A DNA stretch of 64,000 nucleotides from Magnaporthiopsis rhizophila (GCA_003049465.1 PYSS01000008.1:186001-250000); one strand, 5' to 3'; positions 1 through 11,862 are shown, counted from the stretch's first letter. Made by a program: numbers and translations. The notes: a model not told the origin generated them from the sequence alone.

Positions 1-1440
1 GGTTTGGGGGATTAGAAAGGTTTTTTTTGTATGGTTTCCTATATGGGTGCCTTTAATATTTTGCCCGTGCTGGTTATACCTATCGAACCGTTATTTATTA
101 TAATGGAATTATTGATAAATGGCCGCCTATTTTCCGTATAAAAGGGTGGCGGCGAAAAAAAAAGGATCCGGGTAATTTTTTTAGCTTAATCCTTATATAT
201 TTCGGTAAAAATTTTTAGGTTATATTAAAAAGCTGTGATAATTTTACCGTATTTTTTAATAATATTTATACTTTTCTGGATATTTTAGGCAAAAATATTA
301 CAATGTTTGTTAAGGTTATTAATAAGTATTATATTCTGTACGTCCGCTTTTAGGCTATATGCCAAAAGGGTAATATTATTTACCTTTTTCCCAAATTTTT
401 TAATTTTAGGTTTAAAAATTCCGAAAATATTATTAAATTTTCTGATAAAAATTTCGTATATTTTTGTAAAATTATAAAAGTTTTTCAAAATTCTTTTAAT
501 AATATTTGTTATTATTTATATCAGGGTTGCAAGATTTTGTTAATTTTTATTTATCTTTTGCATAAAAAGGTTTATAGCCTGAGCTGCCTCGTTATAAAAA
601 TACATTTTAATAATATTAATGGCATATTTAATTTATTTATTTTGTTTTTTAAAATTATAAACCTGCTTTTCGGTATTTTATTTTAAAAATTTAGCTGCCT
701 GGTATTATTGCTGGTTTATTTTGCCAAAAACGGCTTATATTAAATTAAAAGCAAGGTTAAGGTTTTTGTTAAAGGTTTTAAACTTATTTTTAAGGTTTTA
801 TTTTAAAATATACTATTTGCATTTGATTTAAATCAAACAATTTTCACTTATAAAGCTGGTTATAATAAGGGAAATAATAATATAACTCGAGTTTTATTAT
901 AAAAGTTTGCCTAAAAAGGGTTGCCAGCATTTGCTGGATTTTAAGAACGAAAAAAAGGCAAGCAATTTGTTAAGGGCCGATTATTATTCCTAATAGGGTT
1001 TTGTAATAAATAAACCGATTAATGCATCGGTTTTAAAAAAAAATTTAAGCTTAATAAGGTGGTATTAATATTAAATTTTTTTTGGAATAATGGATTATAT
1101 GCAATACAGGTATCAAAAAAAGGCTGGAACGGATAATATTAGGATTCAGGTACTAATAAAGCTTTTTTTGTTTTTTATTTTGGGATCCTTCCCCTAAATG
1201 CTTATTTAATTTGCAGCCCAAAAGTATAATATTATAGCAGCATTTTTAAGGATAATAACCACAAAAAAAGCAATTAGGCTTATTAAAAGGGTGGACTTTT
1301 GCTAAAACAGCCTTTTTAAAGTTTAAAAGGAAAAATAAAGGGCTATTACAGGGCGGTCCTAAAAAAAAAAAATTTATTTATAACAAAAATGCAAAATATA
1401 GGTTTAAGAAAAATTTTATATTTGCTAATAAATTTTTTAA
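1..1440. repeat. AT-rich, RIP-degraded repeat block with no intact gene
   Basis: The stretch is strongly AT-rich, with stops in every frame and only short residual open frames. The longest is about 67 codons on the minus strand at 285-488. The composition matches the RIP-mutated transposon to its right, so I infer it is another degraded mobile element. I could not recognise a transposase, reverse transcriptase or terminal repeat in it. It may continue beyond the left edge. Confidence 0.6.
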
Positions 1441-1928
1441 AATTTTAAAAGATGCTTGGGGCCTTCCTTTTTTTTGCAATCCAGGGCTTTTGGGCAGCCC
1501 CTATTATATAAAGGGGCTGGGGGCCCTTGCGTTCCTGATTCGGGTATTGATCCCGAATTAAGGTACACATCCCGAGGGCGCGTTTCCTAACTGCGGGGTC
1601 AGGCGTTTATCTACTGCGAGGTTTTTGTGCATCTGTTGGCGGCCTTTATAGGCGCCCCAATGACTGTCAAAGCTGAGTCCGCGTGACACATAACCAGGGC
1701 CTATCCGGACCTTCCAGACCACATTATATCTAATAGCAAATTTTTTGCAAGTCCGGCTTTTAGCCTGGCTTTTTTTTCGAATACCATCCTTTCACCTGCC
1801 CTTTTAATATTTTTTCACTTTGGTTAGGGGGTGGCGAAGGAGGTGGCCAGGGGCTGTATCAACTAGCTTGGATAAAAGATACTTCTGGCGGGTCTTCCAA
1901 ATGATTTTTACAAGGGCCTAAAAGCTTA
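1441..1928. other. GC-richer non-coding island flanking the LysM pseudogene
   Basis: About 1480-1740 is distinctly GC-richer than its surroundings and holds a TATA-like stretch near 1505 (tattatataaagg). I see no coding potential and no RNA gene. It could be unmutated single-copy DNA or a remnant of an element promoter or LTR. Confidence 0.35.
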
Positions 1929-2455
1929 TTACCCAGATCCACAAACAAAAAACAAAGCGGTTGGCAAAATTAGTATGGAAAAAACAAAAACAGCATTTAC
2001 TCTGGGACATGCCCTAAAAGGGTAGGCCTTTTGGTCGTCGGGCGGCGTGGTGGTGACCTTGGGCGGCGGCGTGGGCGGCGGCGGCAGCGCCTGAGACGGC
2101 GGCGGTGTCGGCGGAGGAGGACTCGCAGGGCTCGGAGGAGGGGGTGGCGGGGCGTTGGCCGGGTCCGGGACATTGTACGAGGCGGCGCACAGCTTGGCGC
2201 CGACCTCGGGCTGGTCGCACGTCTTGGACATGGAGTAGCGGTTCCAGGGCTTCAGGTCCCAGTCTTTGATCTTGTGTACGTCTCGGTGATGGCCCAGCAC
2301 GTGTCGCCCGGCTTGATTTCGTGCACCTGCATGCACCAAGGCCAGGACGGGAACAGGCCCGGGTTCTCTGGCTTCCCCCACTCGACCGGTGCGGGGTTGC
2401 CCGCTGCGAGTGAGATGAAGCCTGTAATTGCTGTGATGGCCGAGTAGCGCATCAT
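1929..2455 (-). pseudogene. LysM-domain secreted protein, frameshifted
   Basis: Translation from the ATG at 2455 gives a hydrophobic leader of about 20 residues and a Pro-rich linker, then the start of a LysM motif (EIKPGDTCWAITETY). The frame then ends quickly. The second half of the domain (VHKIKDWDLKPWN, then a conserved Cys near CAASYNVPDP) continues in another minus-strand frame after a shift near 2275-2290, and runs into a long Pro/Ser tail. LysM domains bind chitin or other GlcNAc polymers, and secreted fungal forms often act as effectors or cell-wall proteins. The shift has no room for an intron, so I call a pseudogene. A sequencing error is the main alternative. The tail runs into AT-rich DNA and its last residues are probably not native. 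Confidence 0.55.
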
Positions 2456-2846
2456 GTTGAGTTGGCTGTATGTTGAGGGTTGCGGATAGTGTTGACACAA
2501 GGTTGATTAAGGTTGATGCTTCTCACCTCAGCTCATCACTTCCCAGCCCCCGTCGTGATTCCTCTATTTACATCCACAAATCCTGACGCTAGGCCTTTGA
2601 CCGAGTTTGCGCCCAGTTTGCACAATACTAACGGCAAATCTCGAATGCGGCTGATTTTGCATTGCGTGACCAAACTCAGAGCTTTGACAAAGAGCAACCT
2701 TGTCGAGTCGTTAGTATTGTGCATTCGGAAAGCAAAGAAATCCAAGAACTGCTAATTACTCGAACATGGTGCCAAGTTTGGCATGCGGTGAAGCCCCCGG
2801 TCGGCAAGGGACCCGAGGCGGTTGTAACAAGGAATACGCTGACAAC
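2456..2846. other. Upstream region of the LysM pseudogene
   Basis: Moderate-GC DNA between the LysM pseudogene start and the transposon end. It would contain the old promoter. I see no gene and no clear TATA box. Confidence 0.4.
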
Positions 2847-2848
2847 TA

Positions 2849-3035
2849 AGTCAGTGCACCCCCTTCCGGCCACCCCCACTTCCGGCCACTTGGATCCCCA
2901 TACAAATCCACGCAAATTCATGGTTTTAAAAGCGGTATAACAAATCGGGGGAAAATCGTATAAATATAAAATAAGCAGTTTCATAAAATTTAAAAGCTAA
3001 ATTTGACATAAAAATAAGCACTTCTACTAAATATA
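2849..3035 (+). repeat. Left terminal inverted repeat of the pogo-like element
   Basis: It contains ttccggcca twice near its outer end and then becomes AT-rich. It pairs with 11675-11860 on the opposite strand. Most mismatches are C/T or G/A transitions. Confidence 0.75.
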
Positions 3036-3157
3036 TATATTATATATAATAAAAAATAAAAATAAAAAATATATACAAATTACATATAAGGTAAAATCAT
3101 AAATAATTTCATAAATAAAAGGTTACTTTATATAATAATATTTGTAATATTGTTGGC

Positions 3158-3290
3158 AGGAGAGGGTTTCTCCTGTTCAGTCGGCTCGGAGATCTCCAAA
3201 AGGGGTGAACAACGATCTTTATGATCTGGGAAAGTCCTATTATTATGCACGAGGAGGAAGGAATCTATCTGCCTAAAAAAGGGCAAAAAA
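3158..3290. other. GC-richer patch in the left half of the pogo-like element
   Basis: About 130 bp of balanced composition sits between an AT-rich TIR zone and the gypsy insertion. It has no open frame of note. With 11181-11342 it forms the original core of the host element. I do not recognise its origin. Confidence 0.4.
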
Positions 3291-3767
3291 TGTTACAATC
3301 ACAGGCCTTCTGCTCCTAGGGTAGGGCACCTAAGGGCGGTATTAAGCAGTACTGGGTTGCAAGGTTGCCTTGCACAAGGTCTGGGAATTTTAGTAAAACA
3401 ATTATCTGTTATTGCTTACCCAAAAAAATGCTTTGAAGCTAATTTAGGTTAACTAATACCAAAGCTTCAGTTAAGGTTTAACCAATACAATAAAAAATCC
3501 CTCCTTATATACCCGTAAATTTTTATATTATACCCGTGTTATATTTAATATATTCATATCAAACATATCAATACCCTGCCTGGTAATATGTATGATATAT
3601 TTATATTTTATATATCACCCTTATTTAAATAAGTGCCTAATTATATAATTTTTTGTGCCAGTTTAGCCTTAATTATTCGGTTTTTATCTTTTAAAATTGC
3701 AAAATAAAAGTGTTCTGCTAAGGCTTAACTTTAATTTTTTTATCCCCTGCCTGTTATGATTGTAATA
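3291..3767 (-). repeat. 3' LTR of the gypsy element
   Basis: It starts tgttacaatcacaggcc and ends gtaata, a transition-mutated form of the expected gtaaca. It aligns along its length with 10704-11180. This copy is RIP-mutated mainly in its right half. Confidence 0.8.
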
Positions 3768-5174
3768 TCAGGTTTCCTTTTTTAGGCCAAATTTTTTTGG
3801 CCATATTTGCAGCCCTTTTTTTTTGTTAGTGGTAAATATTTTCCTTTTTTACCAATTTTTATTTTTTTTCCTTTTAACAAAATATTTGGTCGGGTATAAA
3901 AATATAAACTAATATTATTAACCGTTTATCGAAATAATATTTTTTTATTTATATTTTTTTCTTTTATTACCATACCTTTTTATTCGAATTGTAAAACTGA
4001 TAATTTTGTTTAATGCGATGCATTTTTTTGTGATATTTTTTGCTGCAAAAAGTATATATGCTAAAGGTATTTGCAATATAATATTTTTGGTTTTTTTGCC
4101 AAGCATTTTTATACGTACAATTTTTAATATGCTTGTGCTAAAGCTAAATTAAAAGTTGCCGAGGAAAAATTACAAATTTTCCTGGCCAAAATTAACCGTT
4201 TATATAAATAAAAAAAAACAGTGGTATAAAAAACTGATTTGTGTTATTTGTTACAAAATTAACAGTATTAAGGAATTGGAACAAATTAAACAGGAAAAGG
4301 CCAAAAAAGCGGCTATATAAGCCCCTGTTATATTTTCCAACCTGCCAGTCCCCGATTTTCCTTTATTATTTCCGGGCTAAACCAATTATAAGATTAATTT
4401 TAATCTGTTAGCCCTGCTTTAACCAGGTAAATTATTTTGGTACGGGTGTTCCGAGCCAAAATCCAAATTTTGGCATTGGGGTTAATTTTTTACCAAAAGC
4501 TTTTCGCTGGTATTTTTTAAAAATTTTTAGCGCACCTTTTAGGTTTATTTTTTCCTTTTATATACTTTTTTTAATTTTGTACCCTACCCATTTAACCAAA
4601 TAATATTTGGTTTTATTAATAATATTTTTATTCAGGATTTTTTCGATTTTATATTTTTATTTTGGATTAATTTTTACTAACTTATTATTTTTAAACCCCG
4701 GTAATACTGGTTTAAACAAATCGATATAAAAAACCGGATAGTATTTTATAATTAATAATAATTAAAATTTATAATTAATATCGGAAACCTTTTTTAAAAT
4801 TTTAAATAATTCCAATTTTTTATAATTTAATTTATTATTTAATTGTTTTATTTTAATATTGCATCGAAAAAAATAAATGTTATTTTTTTTTTAAAGGTTA
4901 GTTTTTTAATCCTTTTTTTATTAGCCTATTTAAATATGCGGTATGGCAATTTTTTTAGCTTTATCTAAAGGTTTTTGTACAGTTTGGTAAATTTTTTCAC
5001 CTGTATTTTTGCTATTAAAATATATGGTTTTGCTTTGGGTTTTTTGTATATTATAAATATAAATCTATAATTTGTATAAAATAATATGGTTCCTGTACTT
5101 TTGTGCACTAAACTGTTATATGCAAATTATATTATAAAAAATAATTATACCCAATTATTTTATTTATAATTAAT

Positions 5175-5652
5175 TGTTACAATCACAGGCCTTCTACTCC
5201 TAGGGTAGGGCACCTAGGGGCGGCGTTGAGCAGTACTGGGGTGCAAGGTTGCCTTGCACGTGATCTGGGGGTCTGGTAGAACAGTTGTCTGTATTTCGCT
5301 TGCCCAAGGGGTTGCCTTGGAGCTAACTTAGGTTAACTGATGCCGAAACCTCAGTTAAAAATTACCTAGCACCTGTAAAAGACCTTGCCTTATATACCCG
5401 TGCCGTTTTGCACTTGGTGGCTGGGGATACTGGTGATACATTGGCTTCCTTTAATACCAAGGTATCCCTAATAACACTCTTGATACGTTCAGTACCTGGC
5501 GTATCACTTTGTTACCACGTGACCTAGTCACGTGGCTTTTTTCCCGACTGGCCTTAGTTATTCGGCCCTTGGCCTTACTGATTGCGGGGTAAAGGCGTCC
5601 CGCTGGGGGTTAGCCCCAGCCCTTCTGTCCCCTGCCAGCTCTGGTCGTAACA
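5175..5652. repeat. Nested solo LTR with perfect 5-bp target duplication
   Basis: A 478-bp LTR begins tgttacaatcacaggcc and ends ctggtcgtaaca. Both sides carry ttaat (5170-5174 and 5653-5657). It is homologous to the gypsy LTRs at both ends, but its middle (about 5410-5550) is diverged, so it belongs to a sister subfamily. No internal region or second LTR is present, which indicates LTR-LTR recombination. It is much more GC-rich than the host element and so shows far less RIP. Confidence 0.85.
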
Positions 5653-5657
5653 TTAAT

Positions 5658-6010
5658 AAAATAATATAAATATTGCTTTATAATTTAATTTATTCGTTTT
5701 ATTTGCTTATCCGTTTAAAAATAATATATTATAAAAAAAGCATATTTTGCACCTAGGTTAGCTATAAGTTATTTCCAAAATTTATTATTAAACAGTTTAT
5801 TTTGGTTTATAATTATGCATTTTGGCGTTCCGTATTTTGCAATCACGTTTCGAATAAAAATATAAATCAGCTTTATAATTTTTGCATTTTTTTTAAACGG
5901 TAAATATATAGCATATTTGGTAAATTGGTTAATTATTACCATAATATTATTATACTGGACATTTATAAAAGATTTTTTTAATTTGGATAGCCTTATAACA
6001 AAATTTGTTA
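5658..6010 (-). pseudogene. Integrase core fragment of the gypsy element, RIP-mutated
   Basis: Minus-strand translation around 5870-5960 reads YNNIMVIINQFTKYAIYLPF, matching the integrase core stretch that normally contains a catalytic Asp (VVVDRFTK). About 60 residues on is YGTPKCIIIN and then LFNNKFWK, matching the second Asp region (ISDRDKLFTSKFW). Both acidic positions read Asn, as RIP would cause. The solo LTR lies just downstream in reading direction. Confidence 0.7.
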
Positions 6011-7029
6011 TAATTTTTTGCCAAATTTTGCTAAATGCTGGTAAAAATTAAAATAATCCGTAAGGTTTATATTTGCTTATTTTATTTTTTGCATAATTTT
6101 CGAAATTTTTAATTGCTTTTTGTATTTTGGCGCGGATTTTTATAAATCCGTAATATTATTAAAAATTTTTCCAGGTTTTTGTAATTTTTTAATATTTGTG
6201 TGCTAACCGGCCGTGGATTTGTTAAATTTTTTTTGGAATCCATTTTTTTTGGGGTATAATTTTTGCTAATACCTGCTATGCTGGAACCAAAAACTTATCT
6301 GGTTTTTGTGCTAAAATTATGTGCATTTTTGGTAATATTTTATTTTTATAATCCGGTTGGCGGTTTAAAGCATTTGTTTGGCCGTTTTCCAATCTTTTTT
6401 TATACTTGATCCTAAAATTATAATTTTGAAAAAATTAATTTTACCGGATTTGTTATTTGTTTAGCGTTTGGCAAATAATAAAATATGCCAGATTTTTGTG
6501 ATCCATATAAATTATAATTTAATAATTTATTTGGCACAGGTACATTTTTTATTTTTTTAATATTTGGATAATAATTATAAATTTTTTATTATAAATTAAA
6601 TAATTTAGTTTTGATTTATTAAATTTATATAATAAAAAAGTACAAAAATGTAGCTTTTTGTTGCTATTTTATTAATTAAATTAAACTTTAATTGCAAAAT
6701 CCAACGTATCGGTTTTAATTTTAAAAAATTTATTTGGGTTTGGTAAAATTAATATTGGTTTTTATATTACCGCTTTTTTTAGCAAATCAAAAGCTTTTTA
6801 TTTTTATGTTCCCTAATAGAACTGGTGGTTATTTTTGGTAAAATTTATAAATAAAAGCGCTATTTTATTAGAATTCCGGATAAATTATCGGTAAAAATTC
6901 AAAAAACCCAAAAAACCTCGCATTTTTTTAATATTAATAAATCTGGGCCATTTTTTTATTATTTATACTTTTTTTGGTTTTATTTGTACCTGATCCGGTA
7001 TAATTATACATTTTAAAAAAATAATTTCC

Positions 7030-7500
7030 TGTATATGCTATATGCATTTTTCGGGTTTAATTAAAAATTTTGCATTTTGCAATTTTTATAAAACCTTATG
7101 CATATATTTCTGGTATTTTTCCAGCATTTTTGAAAAAATTAAAATATTATTTAAATAGGCAAATGCACAAACATTTATATATTTTTGTAATATATAATTA
7201 ATTATTTGCTGGAACATGGCTGGTATATTAATAAGCCCGAAAATTATTACCAGTAATTTGTATATTTTTAACCGGGTTTAAAAAACGGTTTTTTATTTGT
7301 TTTTTTTTTTTTTTTTTTAACAGGCTATATATTTTGTATAAGTTTAAAATTGTAAACCATTTGGCTTTGCCGAGCCTATTTTGTAATTTATCGATAAAAA
7401 GCAAAAAATATCGATTTTTTATTATAATTTTATTTAGCGGTTAATAATCGATATATATCCATTTTTTCCTGTTTTTTTAAGGATAAATAATATTTTGTGC
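7030..7500 (-). pseudogene. Reverse transcriptase core of the gypsy element, RIP-mutated
   Basis: Minus-strand translation shows the RT signature WIYIDY.PLNK, followed by IIIKNRYFLLFIDKL and GKAKWFT (about 7345-7475). Downstream are FGLINIPAMFQQ and the catalytic-loop equivalent AYLNNILIFS (about 7130-7165), then KPEKC. The order and spacing match Ty3/gypsy reverse transcriptases. The family's catalytic YLDD reads YLNN here, which two G-to-A changes on the coding strand would produce. Stops occur at former Gln/Arg/Trp codons. This is a non-functional relic, and its readable motifs set the strand of the whole element. Confidence 0.8.
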
Positions 7501-10500
7501 CCTATAGGGAAATTTAAAAATCGGATAATGCTTTGTTCCAGGTTTTCTGCAAATTATTTTCGTAATAATTTTTGCTATTTAGGGTTTAATCGGTATAATT
7601 TTTGATAATTAAATTATGCTTTTGGTTTAAGCTTAATTTTATAATTAAACAATCCATATTCCGAAAATCCTATTCCAAAACTTTTCTGGAATAATTTCCA
7701 ATACCGATAATATTTTTCGGGAATATTTTTTAAATGCTAGCATATTTATTTATTAGGCTAATTATAATTCTGGTTGCAATTTTTTATTATTTTTATTTTT
7801 TAATAATTATTTTTAATTGTGCTTTTTTTTAAATTATAATTTTAATTGCGTTTCTTTTTATAACCTGTTTTTTATTTTTGGGATTTTTTATTATTAAAGC
7901 CGATATTACCTGATAGGTGCAAATTTATCGGTGCAGTTTGCCAGGGTTAATTGCTAAATTTTGCTATTATTATAATAATTTTATCTGGCTTTTATTTTTT
8001 ATGGTCCGGGGCCTGTAATTATTGGGCTTTTTTATTTTCCAATAATAATTTTTTTTATTAAATTTTTTCCGAAACCCAATTTATTAGGGAATTAAACTTT
8101 TTAAACCAGGGGAAACCCAAAATTAAATCCTTTTTTTTATATTTATAATATTTAGGATAATTTTGCAAATTTTTCCTATTATTTTAAATTTGAATCAATT
8201 TATTTCCGAATCGATTATTTTATTATATTAAATAATTGGTTTTTTTTCCATAATTCCAAAATTATATAATTATTATTTTTATTATATTAATATATTATAT
8301 TTTATTATTATTTTTAGTATAATATAATTTTTGTTANCCGAAATTATATGGCTATTATTTTTATTATATCGGTATGTTATATTTTGCTACCGTTTCTGGT
8401 ATAATATAATTTTTGTTAGATTCGTAATTAATTATTATTATTAATTATTATTTTTGTTATTTAATTATTTTTTTGATATGGAATAAATAGTTTATTATAA
8501 TTTTTATTAGGATTTTTTTAATTTGTTTTTTTTTTATCCATATTAAACCTTTATTTCGGTAAAATATTTTAATTTTTTGGTTTGTACTGGTAATTGGGAT
8601 AAAATTATTTAATTTGCTAATTTTTGGCCTTTTTTTTAATGTGGCATTTGTATTTCGGTTTTTGGCAAACATAATATAATAATAATCCTGCTATATATAT
8701 TATAAAATAATAAGGTGCTGGGGTAAATATTGCTGTTTTTTTAATACGGTTGCGAAATACGATTTGCTATTTAGATAATTGTTATTCCTGTTTTAGCAAG
8801 CTTTGAGGTTTTTTGTTATTTTTTATTAAAAACCAGTTATTTTTTAGCTTTTTAGGCAGATAATTATTATAATTGTAATATAAATATTTTGTTTAAAAGA
8901 TTTTTGTATACCTTTTGCTGTTTATTGCCAAATTTTTATAATTCCTGCTAATTATATAATTTTGCTGGTATAAAAATGGATTATTTTCCTAATATTATAC
9001 TTGGTGCATATTTTTTTTGTGGTAAATAATAATTTGGTTATTTCGGCTTTAATTCAGGCGCCGATCGTTATTTTTTATTACGGGTATTTTGCGGTATAAT
9101 TTGCAATTTTCAGATTTTTTTGGATTATTGGGCTATATTTTAAATAATAAATATACCGGTATTTTATAAGTATAAGTATAAATTTTTTGGTGGGATACTT
9201 TATTTTTATTATTAACCGTAATATATATTCTTTTTTTACCCGTTATTTTTATGCTTTATTTTTTATATTTTTTGGGGTTTTTTTTTGCGAATGCCTAAAA
9301 TTTGCCCAGCTTAAAACCCTTATTATTCAACCTTTTGGTTAAATATATTTGGCCAAGCAGTTTTTGGTCGAAACTTTTTTTATTATTCCTAACCGATATA
9401 TTTAATATTTTATTTTGGGTTAATAAGCCCTTAAATATTGCTAAAATTTGCTGGAGGGCGCATTATTTTTTTTATAAAATTTTAGGGTTATTATTAGGGG
9501 TAATTTTCCGTATTTTTTATTTTTTTAGCTTTTTAAATTCGGCTGTTATAAGTATTTAATCCGACCCGTCGATCCGTTAGGTAACAGCCAAATATTATTA
9601 AAAATACTAACCTAATCCGTCCTTATCTGATTTATATATAAGATATTTGTTATTAAAATAATAAATTTAGCTAAATAAAGCTTTTAAATATAAGGTTTTT
9701 TCCTGGTTTATGTATTAAATAATTGCAAGCTATTTTTAAGGATAATCCTTTTTGATATATTTTTATTATTTATATTTAAAATAATTTTTATTTTTGGTAT
9801 TTTATTATTTAATATACTTTTGTTTTTTATGCTGCTTTTTTTGTTATTAGGGGTATATAATTTTTATAAATAAATTTATAAATCCCGAATATATTCCGTG
9901 CACAGTGGATTATTGCTGTTTGGCTTTTTTTTGGTTTGTTTTATTATTTTATTGCACTGGCTGGGGTTGCTAAACCTTTTTTTCCAAGCATTATTTATAT
10001 AATTTATTATTAATACAAATAGCTTTGGTAATATAATTAACAAAATTTTTGGGCCTTTTTTTTTGGCTAATTTATTTTTTATATTATTTTTTAATTTTTG
10101 GTAAAATTGAAATATTTTGGTATTTTTTATCCAGTTAAATTTATTAATAAATTGCTGGAATTTGGCGGTATAAATAAATATTAGGCTTTTTTGGCGCAAT
10201 TAAAATAGCTTTTTTTCGGTTATCCGTTTTTTGTTCACCTGTTCGAATATTTTGGCAATTTTTTCGCCGAACTTTTTAAAATTTGCAAAAATTAGTTTAA
10301 TAAATTTGTTTAATTTGTTATTTTTTTAAAATAATTAGTTTATACAGATTTGAACCAGTTTTTAATTTTACCATTAAAGCAAATAATAGTATAAGCCATT
10401 TTTTGATAATTATTTTGGAAATTATCCTGATAAAACTTAAAATAACTTTTATATTTTGTAAAAAAAGGTTTTAAATTTGCCTTTTTTTTTGTTGTATTTG

Positions 10501-10703
10501 TTTAAAATGGGGAATTTATAAATAAAAATAGTTTTGGGCTATTTTTTAAATTTTTCGAACTTTTTGATAAAAATTTTTAGGGCTAAAGCAGGATTATTAT
10601 AATTTTTGCTATTAATAATAATAATTTCGATTTTTTTGGTTATAATTGTTATAATTATTATTATTTGTTATTTTCGGTAAATGCTGAACAGGATTAATTA
10701 AAA

Positions 10704-11180
10704 TATTATAATTATAAATTTTTTATTTTTAGAATAAAATATTTAAGGGCGGTATTAAATAATATTAGGTTGCAAGGTTATTTTGCATAAGGTTTGGAAG
10801 TTTTAATAAAATAATTATCTGTTATTGCTTATTTAAAGGGGTATTTTGGAACTAATTTAGGTTAATTAATGCCAAAATTTTAATTAAAGTTTAATTAATA
10901 CAGTAAAAAATCCTTTTTTATATACCCGTAAATTTTTATATTATACCCGTGCTATATTTGATATATTTATATCAAATATATCAATACCCTGCCTGATAAT
11001 ATATGTGATATATTTATATTTTATATATCACCCTTGCTTAGGTAAATGCTTAATTATATAATTTCCTGTGCCAGTTTGGCCTTAGTTATTCGGTTCCTGT
11101 CCTTTATAATTGCGGGGTAAGGGCGTTCCGCTGGGGTTTAGCCCCAGCCCCTCTGTCCCCTGCCTGCTGTGGTCGTAACA
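10704..11180 (-). repeat. 5' LTR of the gypsy element
   Basis: The first about 50 bp align without gaps to 3291 onward, and nearly all differences are C-to-T or G-to-A. The right end keeps its GC-rich sequence and terminates in ggtcgtaaca. RIP is therefore uneven along the LTR, and opposite in polarity to the other copy. Confidence 0.8.
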
Positions 11181-11342
11181 AAAGACTGCCCTTTTATCTG
11201 CGCGGAGGCGATCGCCCAAAGGGCAATCCGCCGCTCTAGCCGCACAGGCCGGTTGGCCCGTGCGGGATCCAAAGGGGCCCAGAGGGTCCCTCCATTCCGT
11301 CCTCCTTTTCCGGATCGCACGCGCACAGAATGCCTATTCCGA
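11181..11342. other. GC-rich patch in the right half of the pogo-like element
   Basis: About 160 bp of GC-rich DNA lies immediately after the gypsy insertion, ending abruptly in AT-rich sequence at about 11343. Short frames are open on both strands but none resembles a known protein. It may be host DNA captured by the non-autonomous element. Confidence 0.4.
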
Positions 11343-11674
11343 CAAATATATTAATAATATAACATCTTATATAACCTTTAAAACCTTATATTAATAATTA
11401 TTTATTTAATTTTTATTTAATAATTTATAATGCACTGTATTTTATACTGTATATTAAGCTTATATATACGGAATTACGTAATATATATAGTAATAGTTCA
11501 TATTATTTAAAAAATCGCAAATTTTATAAATATAAACAGGTTATTTTGTTTTGTTACTTTTGTGGTTAAGGAGTTATTAGCTTTTTTTTAACTATTATAA
11601 TTTTTATATATTTTATTAGCAAATACTAACATTTTACCTATCTTTTTTTTAATGCATATTTATTATATATAATA

Positions 11675-11860
11675 TATATATTTAGTAAAAGTGCTTATTT
11701 TTTATATCAAATTTAGCTTTTAAATTTTATAAAACTGCTTATTTTATACTCACACGATTTTTCCCCGATTTGTTATACCGCTTTTAAAACCGTAAATGTG
11801 GATTTGTATGGGGATCCAAGTGGCTGGAAGTGGGGGTGGCCGGGAGGGGGTGCACTGACT
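11675..11860 (-). repeat. Right terminal inverted repeat of the pogo-like element
   Basis: Reverse complement of 2849-3035 with a few transitions and small indels. The TA duplication follows at 11861-11862. Confidence 0.75.
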
Positions 11861-11862
11861 TA

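Larger units (their letters stand above)
3291..11180 (-). mobile_element. Ty3/gypsy LTR retrotransposon, RIP-degraded, inserted in the pogo-like element
   Basis: Two LTRs of about 477 bp (3291-3767 and 10704-11180) bound a 6.9-kb interior. The 5-bp flanks are aaaaa (3286-3290) and aaaga (11181-11185), a target duplication differing by one G/A transition. The pol gene reads on the minus strand, so the 5' LTR is the right-hand copy. A purine tract (RC of about 3770-3785, aaaaaaggaaacc) sits just before the 3' LTR, as a polypurine primer should. Removing the nested solo LTR gives an original length near 7.4 kb, normal for the family. Stops interrupt every frame, so the element is dead. Gag and protease should lie around 8.2-10.7 kb but could not be recognised. 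Confidence 0.85.
2847..11862. mobile_element. Pogo/Fot1-like DNA transposon with TA target duplication, interrupted by an LTR element
   Basis: The left end begins agtcagtgcacccc at 2849 and the right end is its reverse complement ending at 11860. Both are bordered by TA (2847-2848 and 11861-11862). About 186 bp from each end match as inverted repeats at roughly nine positions in ten. An AGTCA-type terminus plus TA duplication is typical of the Tc1/mariner pogo-Fot1 group. Without the inserted LTR element and its duplication, the unit is only about 1.1 kb. I find no transposase in it, so it was probably non-autonomous. Its interior keeps two GC-richer patches (3158-3290 and 11181-11342) beside the LTR insertion. 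Confidence 0.75.

Noticed and set aside
5175..5652. Full second retrotransposon nested inside the gypsy element
   Set aside because: Immediate 5-bp duplications on both sides of one LTR length show that only a solo LTR is present.
1..11860. CRISPR array or prokaryotic insertion in the AT-rich block
   Set aside because: No regularly spaced repeats. The pattern is explained by eukaryotic transposons and RIP.
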